Shown here: piece by piece, positions 6,005 to 11,031 of the stretch
Numbering within the stretch: position 1 is the first letter of the stretch
Layout of the letters: every line of letters begins with the position of its first letter
DNA from: Saprospiraceae bacterium
GTDB taxonomy: Bacteria; Bacteroidota; Bacteroidia; Chitinophagales; Saprospiraceae
NCBI GenBank assembly: GCA_007128085.1
Contig: SKYC01000031.1
Coordinates: forward strand, 1-11,031
Length of the DNA: 11,031 nt
Direction of reading: 5' to 3'
Program-made: the position numbers and the translations under genes
Notes under the pieces: generated by a model
The model's database searches: none
What the model was told of the DNA's origin: nothing
Seen by the model: the letters and a program-made list of their open reading frames with translations, nothing else

Positions 6005-6522
6005 AAGGTTGGTTTAAAGGATTAAGAAAATAGCGCCCTTAAAACGCGGTGCACCTTGAAAATTATTGCACAATTCCAAATAATTAAACTCAACACCCGC
6101 AACTTTAACATATATAGAGAGTTATAATAATTTTTTGACTATTTAGTTATCCCGGTTTACTTCCAATCACCCACTCGTGTGATGTGCGCGATTTATTCAC
6201 TTATACCCATTTCCCTTGCGAACCAATGAACGTTCATTCATTCAAACGGGTATTTGAAAAAGACGCAAGACAGCCATTAGGTACTTAAAAGAGGAAAATA
6301 ATTACAGAATTTTATCGGTCGATCACCTCGAGGAAAAAATAGACTGGCACAATGTCTGGTCTTAAAAGTAAGAGACTGAATGAAATTTATTTTAATTTAG
6401 CGTTTTCTGTTGCAGATTCGGAAAAAATGAAAATACTTTAATCGCGGGATTTTCTTCCGGTCACTGGGGACTGGATTTAGACCTCGCGTTAGCAGCCATA
6501 GATAAATTTAAAATAGATAAAG
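6005..6522. other. Intergenic region of 518 bp between divergent genes
   Basis: This region should hold the promoters of the 72-aa gene (minus) and of the outer-membrane gene (plus). I found no exact TAnnTTTG box on either strand. It contains the palindrome at 6225-6238 within a larger imperfect inverted repeat (6203-6253), and a 9-base direct repeat ATAGATAAA (6498-6506 and 6513-6521) directly before the outer-membrane start. Only short open stretches occur (20, 35 and 29 codons near 6226, 6258 and 6352), none convincing as a gene. Confidence 0.55.
6203..6253. promoter_or_regulatory. Operator-like palindrome AATGAACGTTCATT inside a larger inverted repeat
   Basis: AATGAACGTTCATT at 6225-6238 is a perfect 14-bp palindrome and is the kind of dyad bound by homodimeric repressors, for example the TetR family. 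It sits between arms ATACCCATTT (6203-6212) and AAACGGGTAT (6244-6253), which are complementary except at one position. The site lies about 220 bases ahead of the 72-aa gene and 285 ahead of the outer-membrane gene. No regulator gene is adjacent in the window, so the binding protein is unknown. Confidence 0.4.
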
Positions 6523-7410
6523 ATGAAAAATAGAATTGTTGTATTCCTTTTTGCACTGATTTTAGTGGGATTTTCTACCCGTGGATTCTCACAGGGCTTA
6601 AGTTTGGGTTTTAAAGCGGGTTTGAGCTTTTCGAACTTTATGGACGACAGCGAGTTGGGGCCGGATGGAGAAGAGCTGGAGGATTTCAGCACCCAGACGG
6701 GCTTTCACATTGGAATTTTGGGGAGATATTATTTTTACGACGATATTCTGGGAGCGCGTTTTGGCTTAATCTACAATCAGAGAGGCGGAAGAATTAATTT
6801 TGACGGTCCCTCTTATTTTATTTTCAATCCCGAAGATCCGGTCTACGCCACAGGTAATCGGGAAGAGGAAATTCGATACTCCAATGTCTATCTGGATATC
6901 CCACTGGAGGCCATGGTGGTTATAGGGGGCAAGCTTGAAATTAGTGCCGGTGGATATGTCGGTTTTTTGGTGGGTAGTGTCGGCAACGGAGACATGACTT
7001 TTTCCGGTCGGTCTGATCCCAATGACAATCCCATCGAGCCCTTTGAAGTGTTTTACGATTTCAGGCCGTTGCGCGACAGGGCAGGTCTCGGATCCTACCT
7101 TGAGACGCAATTGGTGTCAGTAGACGGGAACTTAAGAGAGGCTCCTGATGAGGCCGGTGCTTACTATGAATTTGCCGATAAAGACGGCAATTATTTCAAC
7201 TCCGTCGACATCGGCCTGACGGGTGGTCTCACCTACTTTTTTAACCAGGGCTTGTATTTCAATGCTCAGGTAAAGTACGGATTGAATCAGGCCGTGAGGG
7301 AACCCTATTACGTTTCCAAAGTGGCATTGGACGGCAATAGAGAATTTATCCCCAGGGAAGGTGAAAGAAGGAATTTTTCGCTCATGCTCTCCATGGGATT
7401 TGCTTTTTAA
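6523..7410 (+). CDS. Outer-membrane beta-barrel protein, PorT-like
   Basis: This 295-aa protein has a signal peptide (residues 1-24, hydrophobic core VVFLFALILVGF, cleavage after GFSQ) and then a typical beta-barrel pattern of alternating strands. The first strand is GLSLGFKAGLSFSNF, followed by TGFHIGILGRYYF, YLDIPLEAMVVIGG, LEISAGGYVGFLVGS, VDIGLTGGLTYFF and LYFNAQVKYGLNQ. The C-terminus MLSMGFAF ends in Phe, as outer-membrane barrels often do for recognition by the assembly machinery. It resembles the outer-membrane beta-barrel (PorT-type) family of Bacteroidota, whose members are mostly uncharacterised; the acidic loops at 40-55 and 145-215 are probably outside the cell. The ATG at 6523 follows an A-rich leader with a repeated ATAGATAAA. 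The next gene, lpxK, begins 38 bases downstream on the same strand. Confidence 0.88.
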   Translation: MKNRIVVFLFALILVGFSTRGFSQGLSLGFKAGLSFSNFMDDSELGPDGEELEDFSTQTGFHIGILGRYYFYDDILGARFGLIYNQRGGRINFDGPSYFIFNPEDPVYATGNREEEIRYSNVYLDIPLEAMVVIGGKLEISAGGYVGFLVGSVGNGDMTFSGRSDPNDNPIEPFEVFYDFRPLRDRAGLGSYLETQLVSVDGNLREAPDEAGAYYEFADKDGNYFNSVDIGLTGGLTYFFNQGLYFNAQVKYGLNQAVREPYYVSKVALDGNREFIPREGERRNFSLMLSMGFAF

Positions 7411-7448
7411 GGGATTTTTGATCCTTTTTGAACCGACAAAACTTTTAT

Positions 7449-8516
7449 ATGGTTCGCCACTGGCTGATCAAAATACTGGTACTGCCCATCGCTATACTTT
7501 ACGGTATAGGCGTGAGTCTCAATAACTTTCTGTACAGCAAAAATGTATTGAAGTCAATTACGTTCAGTCTGCCCGTAATCAGTGTGGGTAACCTGACCGT
7601 TGGAGGTTCAGGAAAAAGCCCTCATACGGAATACCTCATCCGATTGTTAAAACCCTTTATCAAAGTGGGGGTAATCAGTCGGGGGTACGGTCGAAAGAGC
7701 AGTGGATTCAGAATGGTGAAAGTGAGAGACCGATCTGATCAAACGGGCGATGAACCCCTTCAAATCAAACGGAAAAACCCCGATGTGCCGGTGGCTGTTT
7801 CAGAGAGTAGAGGTACGGGCATACCCAAGTTGGTCGGGCAGTACCCCGACTTGAAGACCATCATTATGGACGACGGTTTTCAGCATCGGGAGGTCAACCC
7901 CGCCATGAATATCCTTTTGACCGAATACTCCTCGCGTTATACCAAAGACTTTTTGCTGCCTGTGGGCAGATTGCGCGAATGGAGGACGGGGGCCGCAAGA
8001 GCCGATGCCATCGTGGTGACCAAATCACCCGCCGATCTGAGCAGGGAGGAAGCTGATAAAATCGTTGCGGAATTAAAACCCAAAAGTCATCAAAAGGTAT
8101 TTTTCTCCTACCTCACCTACGGACAAGCATACTACTTCTTTGACCCCCGGAAAAAACTGGTGCATGTGCCCGGTGGGGAAATCATCGTACTCACCGGGAT
8201 TGCCAATCCGGAGCCCTTGTTTGACCACTACGCAGATCGTGTGGAGAAAATACACTCACTCGCCTTTCCGGATCACCACGATTTTAAACCCTATGATCTC
8301 GGGCAACTGAAAAAGATGTACGACCAGCTGGAGATGAAAATACACTTTGTGGTCACCACCGAAAAAGACGCAGTCAGATTACAGCCACACGCCTCTTACC
8401 TGGCTGAAAGTAAAATTCCCATATTTATTCAGCCCATAGAGGTGCGATTTCATCAGTTTGGTCATGTGCATTTTGACGACTACGTAAAAAATGAATTGCT
8501 GCAATTTAGGTCCTGA
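7449..8516 (+). CDS. lpxK: Tetraacyldisaccharide 4'-kinase (LpxK)
   Basis: LpxK transfers phosphate from ATP to the 4' position of the tetraacyl-disaccharide-1-phosphate, forming lipid IVA on the inner face of the cytoplasmic membrane. The 355-aa product has an N-terminal hydrophobic anchor (IKILVLPIAILYGIGVSL), the P-loop VGNLTVGGSGKSP (46-58), SRGYGR (77-82), GDEP (100-103), the catalytic DDGFQHR (141-147), PVGRLRE (161-167), FPDHHDF (263-269) and TTEKDAVR (303-310). Length and motif order are normal for the family. A TTG at 7428 in the same frame would add seven residues. I prefer the ATG at 7449 because the anchor then sits near the N-terminus as in other LpxK proteins. It probably shares a transcript with the outer-membrane gene ahead, and converges with yifB at its 3' end. 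Confidence 0.96.
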   Translation: MVRHWLIKILVLPIAILYGIGVSLNNFLYSKNVLKSITFSLPVISVGNLTVGGSGKSPHTEYLIRLLKPFIKVGVISRGYGRKSSGFRMVKVRDRSDQTGDEPLQIKRKNPDVPVAVSESRGTGIPKLVGQYPDLKTIIMDDGFQHREVNPAMNILLTEYSSRYTKDFLLPVGRLREWRTGAARADAIVVTKSPADLSREEADKIVAELKPKSHQKVFFSYLTYGQAYYFFDPRKKLVHVPGGEIIVLTGIANPEPLFDHYADRVEKIHSLAFPDHHDFKPYDLGQLKKMYDQLEMKIHFVVTTEKDAVRLQPHASYLAESKIPIFIQPIEVRFHQFGHVHFDDYVKNELLQFRS

Positions 8517-8519
8517 AGA

Positions 8520-8533
8520 TGGCCGGTAGGCCA
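8520..8533. terminator. Short hairpin between convergent lpxK and yifB ends
   Basis: TGGCC (8520-8524) and GGCCA (8529-8533) form a 5-bp GC-rich stem with a GGTA loop in the 21-base gap between the two stop codons. There is no T run on either side, so it is at best a weak terminator. Confidence 0.3.
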
Positions 8534-8537
8534 ATCA

Positions 8538-10091
8538 TTATCCCATCCACCCCTCTCTGTCCAGGTTTCTAAAGTGTATGGCCTCTGCAATGTGTTCCGG
8601 GAGTATGGTTTGAGCCTGGTCCAGATCGGCTATCGTGCGGGCCACCTTTAAAATGCGGTCGTAGGCGCGTGCGGAAAGTTGAAGCGACTCCATGGCTTTT
8701 TTCAACAGGGCTCTTCCAGCTGAATCGATGGCACAAATTTCTCTGACCATATTGCTCGGCATTCGCGCATTGAAGTATATGCCCTCCATTTCCCCGAAGC
8801 GTTTTTCCTGTATTTTTCGTGCCTTCAAAACGGCCCTTATGATTTCCTTACTCGATTTTTCCTGACTCTTTCGCGCGGCCAGCTCGTCGTAACTGACGGG
8901 GGTAACTTCCACATGCAGGTCGATTCTGTCGAGCAGGGGACCCGATATTTTATTGAGGTATCTCTTTACCTCACCCGGTCCGCAGACACAATCTTTTTCA
9001 GGGTGATTGTAGTAACCGCAGGGGCAGGGATTCATGGATGCAATCATCATAAATCCCGCCGGATAATCCACCGTGACCCTGGCCCTTGAAATGGTTACTT
9101 TTCGCTCTTCCATGGGTTGGCGGAGGACTTCCAAAACGGAGCGCCTGAATTCGGGAAGTTCGTCCAGAAAAAGGACGCCGTTGTGCGCCAGGGAAATTTC
9201 ACCGGGATTGGGATGTGACCCACCTCCGACCAGGGCTACATCGCTGATAGTATGGTGAGGGGATCGGAATGGTCGCTGTTTTATCAGGGAGGTATCGGGA
9301 GCCAGCAAACCGGCCACCGAATGGATCTTGGTGGTTTCCAGGGCTTCATTCAGTGAGAGAGGCGGAAGAATGGTGGGAAGCCTTCTCGCCAACATGGTTT
9401 TACCTGAACCCGGCGGTCCGATAAGTATTACATTGTGACCGCCGGCAGCAGCGATTTCAAGGGCTCTTTTGATGTTTTGCTGTCCCATGACATCGGAAAA
9501 ATCAACGCCGTTGGCTTGTCTGCCCAATAAAAATTCCTTGCGCGTATTGACTTCTACGGGATTCAGCTTTATCGCACCCTTGAAAAAGTCGACCACTTCT
9601 TTTAAGGAGCTTACTCCGTACACCTTTAATTGATTTACAATGGCCGCCTCCCGCGCATTTTCCGCTGGGACAAACAACCCTTTAAATCCCCGGTTCCGCG
9701 CCTCAATGGCCATGGGTAAAACACCCTTAACCGGCCGAATCCCTCCGTCCAGTGAAAGTTCTCCCATCATCATGTATTGATCCAGATCTTCGGAGGGCAT
9801 TTGTTCCGAACTACCCAGGATGCCAATGGCAATTGGCAAGTCGTAAGAGGATCCCTCTTTTCTGATGTCCGCCGGAGCCAGATTGACGACCAATTTGGTT
9901 CTCGGCATTTTCATGCCCACATTTTTGATGGCCGACTCGATTCTTTGATAGCCTTCCCTCACTGCATTGTCCGGCAGGCCCACCAAAAAGTAATTGCCCT
10001 TGTCATTAATGGCTCCTCCTGCATTGACTTCAGCAGTAATGATTCTGGCGTCTACTCCCTGTACAGCACACGCAAAAGTTTTGACTAACAT
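8538..10091 (-). CDS. YifB/ComM family AAA+ Mg chelatase-like ATPase
   Basis: This 517-aa protein has the full architecture of the family. The N-terminal ChlI-like domain (about 1-170) carries GLPDNAVREGYQR and GELSLDGGIRPVKG. The AAA+ core has Walker A GPPGSGKT (225-232), RPFRSPHHT, Walker B VLFLDELPEF (306-315) and sensor SMNPCPCG (352-359). A four-cysteine cluster (C356, C358, C368, C370) probably binds zinc. The C-terminal helical domain has SARAYDRILKVARTIADL. In naturally competent bacteria ComM is a hexameric helicase that helps branch migration during integration of transformed DNA; elsewhere the role is less clear, and this protein need not be linked to uptake. The start is ATG at 10089-10091. 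The gene converges with lpxK and lies downstream of pcm, from which it is separated by a terminator. Confidence 0.95.
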   Translation of the reverse strand: MLVKTFACAVQGVDARIITAEVNAGGAINDKGNYFLVGLPDNAVREGYQRIESAIKNVGMKMPRTKLVVNLAPADIRKEGSSYDLPIAIGILGSSEQMPSEDLDQYMMMGELSLDGGIRPVKGVLPMAIEARNRGFKGLFVPAENAREAAIVNQLKVYGVSSLKEVVDFFKGAIKLNPVEVNTRKEFLLGRQANGVDFSDVMGQQNIKRALEIAAAGGHNVILIGPPGSGKTMLARRLPTILPPLSLNEALETTKIHSVAGLLAPDTSLIKQRPFRSPHHTISDVALVGGGSHPNPGEISLAHNGVLFLDELPEFRRSVLEVLRQPMEERKVTISRARVTVDYPAGFMMIASMNPCPCGYYNHPEKDCVCGPGEVKRYLNKISGPLLDRIDLHVEVTPVSYDELAARKSQEKSSKEIIRAVLKARKIQEKRFGEMEGIYFNARMPSNMVREICAIDSAGRALLKKAMESLQLSARAYDRILKVARTIADLDQAQTILPEHIAEAIHFRNLDREGWMG

Positions 10092-10149
10092 AGCGGTATA
10101 GTTTTTTTATTAGGTGTGTTGAGATGAAAAAATGTACCCAGTAGATGCA

Positions 10150-10199
10150 TTTTTTTTAAAAAAATAATAAAAAGACGACCGACCGATGATGTCGGGTTG
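10150..10199 (-). terminator. Terminator of pcm
   Basis: On the minus strand CCGAC and GTCGG (arms at 10191-10195 and 10179-10183) form a 5-bp GC-rich stem with a 7-base loop, extended outward by a bulge and a few more pairs. It is followed by a long T-rich tail (TCTTTTTATTATTTTTTT, ending near 10158). It lies about 45 bases after the pcm stop codon and ahead of yifB. Confidence 0.65.
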
Positions 10200-10240
10200 G
10201 GTGCGTTGTTTATCCGGAGTGGAGTCTTTTCGAATCCCCT

Positions 10241-10891
10241 TTACTTCTTCCCCTTGAGCATGGGAACAAAGCGGAACATACCGTGCGTACTTTTGGTAAA
10301 ACTGCCGTCTTTTTTGCGTTGGATTTTGTACATTTTCTGGGCTTCCCCCTGGCCTCCAACAGGAATCACTGCCAACCCACCGACTTTGAGCTGAAGCAAT
10401 AGTTCTTTGGGCATACTCTCAGCTGCTGCTGTGACCAGTATTCGGTCGAAAGGGGCGTGCTCTGGAAGCCCTTTCCAACCATCGCCGTAAAAGGTTTTGA
10501 CGTCGCTGTATCCTGCCTTTTGAAGATTTTCGCGAGCTGTTTCGCTCAATTTCTGGAAGCGCTCTACAGTGTATACGTCTGCTCCCAATTCTGCAAGGAT
10601 GGCCGATTGATAACCACTACCCGTACCTATTTCCAAAACAGTTAATCCGGGTTTGATTTCGAGCAGCTGTGTTTGCAGAGCTACTGTGTAGGGCTGTGAA
10701 ATGGTTTGGTCGCAGTCAATTTGAAAGGCCTGATCCCGATAGGCCCACTCCTCAAATCCCTTACCGACGAAAAAATGCCGGGGAATCTTGGCGAAGGCGG
10801 TCAGCAATAATTTGTCTTTGATGCCCTTGGTTTTCAGGTCTTCTACCATTCGCCTTCGCAGACCCTTTAATAAGTAATTGTCATCAGCCAT
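10241..10891 (-). CDS. pcm: Protein-L-isoaspartate O-methyltransferase
   Basis: PCMT transfers a methyl group from S-adenosylmethionine to isoaspartyl residues in aged proteins, starting their repair in the cytoplasm. The 216-aa product has the family's N-terminal helix (GLRRRMVEDLKTKGI), IPRHFF, the substrate-side motif QTISQPYTVA (62-71), the SAM-binding motif VLEIGTGSGYQSA (85-97), the acidic residue of VYTVE (E110), GDGWKGL (126-132), FDRILVTAA (138-146) and the usual C-terminal HGMFRFVPM. The start is ATG at 10889-10891. A TTG at 10915 would add eight residues, but it lies inside the -7 promoter box, so it would probably not be transcribed. The gene appears to be transcribed alone, from the promoter at 10913-10920 to the terminator near 10160-10199. 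Confidence 0.96.
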   Translation of the reverse strand: MADDNYLLKGLRRRMVEDLKTKGIKDKLLLTAFAKIPRHFFVGKGFEEWAYRDQAFQIDCDQTISQPYTVALQTQLLEIKPGLTVLEIGTGSGYQSAILAELGADVYTVERFQKLSETARENLQKAGYSDVKTFYGDGWKGLPEHAPFDRILVTAAAESMPKELLLQLKVGGLAVIPVGGQGEAQKMYKIQRKKDGSFTKSTHGMFRFVPMLKGKK

Positions 10892-10912
10892 TTTGTTGAA
10901 CTTTGGGGTTGA

Positions 10913-10920
10913 CAAAGTTA
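10913..10920 (-). promoter_or_regulatory. -7 promoter box of pcm
   Basis: The minus strand reads TAACTTTG, an exact match to the Bacteroidota primary-sigma -7 consensus TAnnTTTG. It lies 21 bases ahead of the pcm ATG, so transcription would begin near 10905 and leave a leader of roughly 15 bases. The -33 TTTG is not clear; the T-rich stretch TTTTATTTTT upstream may serve. Confidence 0.6.
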
Positions 10921-10929
10921 CAAAAGTTA

Positions 10930-10958
10930 AAAATAAAACCCCGGGTAGAGGGGGTTTT
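10930..10958 (-). terminator. Terminator of a minus-strand gene beyond the right edge
   Basis: Arms AAAACCCC (10935-10942) and GGGGTTTT (10951-10958) pair perfectly over 8 bp with an 8-base loop. On the minus strand a T-rich tail (TTTTATTTTT) follows. Since no plus-strand gene precedes it, it most likely ends a transcript coming from right of the window. An open minus-strand frame from 11031 stops with TAA at 10958-10960, exactly at the base of the hairpin, but only about 23 codons are visible and I do not recognise the product. Confidence 0.7.
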
Positions 10959-11031
10959 TAGATCGAAATCGCGCATATCATTACTCGTGCGCGGCCTGAA
11001 AGAATAATTCTCAACTGTCCTGTCTGGCAAA

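Noticed and set aside
6226..6288. 20-codon ATG frame starting in the palindrome
   Set aside because: Too short, and its first codons are simply the palindromic site.
6766..7110. Minus-strand frame inside the outer-membrane gene
   Set aside because: It is fully contained in a gene with a signal peptide and barrel pattern on the other strand.
1..11031. CRISPR array, tRNA, rRNA, insertion sequence or toxin-antitoxin pair
   Set aside because: No evenly spaced repeats, cloverleaf sequence, rRNA segment, transposase motif or paired small genes of that type were seen.

Overview
The window looks like a stretch of chromosome from a Gram-negative member of the Bacteroidota. The exact lineage cannot be fixed from sequence alone. 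Four things point there. There are lipid A and outer-membrane genes (lpxK and a PorT-like beta-barrel protein with an FSQ-type signal cleavage site). A-rich leaders replace Shine-Dalgarno sites. An exact TAnnTTTG -7 promoter box precedes pcm. Several small proteins are typical of the phylum, and the left-edge helicase is of the ligase-associated DEXH type often found there. No transposase, integrase, phage gene, CRISPR array, tRNA or rRNA was seen.

Layout from left to right. Positions 1-600 (minus) hold the N-terminal 200 residues of a ligase-associated DEXH-box helicase that runs off the left edge. Positions 813-2442 (plus) hold a three-gene cluster: an ECF-type sigma factor, a single-pass membrane protein with a very acidic C-terminal tail (a candidate anti-sigma factor), and a Spy/CpxP-like periplasmic protein with an arginine-rich tail. 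A hairpin terminator closes this cluster at 2573-2607. An AT-rich gap with nested inverted repeats precedes a cytoplasmic TPR protein (2897-4303). That gene converges on recA (4541-5545, minus), with a shared hairpin between them. Upstream of recA, a perfect 18-bp terminator ends a 72-aa small conserved-looking gene (5786-6004, minus). A gap of about 520 bp with a palindromic operator-like site leads to the outer-membrane beta-barrel gene (6523-7410) and lpxK (7449-8516), probably one transcript. These converge on a yifB/comM-type AAA+ gene (8538-10091, minus). Upstream lies pcm (10241-10891, minus), with its own terminator and promoter. At the right edge another minus-strand transcript apparently ends at a hairpin (10935-10958).

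How the parts fit. The helicase fragment, recA and yifB/comM all belong to DNA repair or recombination, but they are not in one operon. The outer-membrane protein and LpxK both serve the cell envelope. The sigma / membrane protein / Spy-like trio is the most likely signalling module: a periplasmic stress or metal sensor could act through a membrane anchor on a sigma factor, an arrangement reminiscent of CnrYXH. This functional link is inference. Several starts were moved from TTG codons to nearby ATGs (recA, lpxK, pcm); the sigma gene has no usable ATG and seems to start at TTG.
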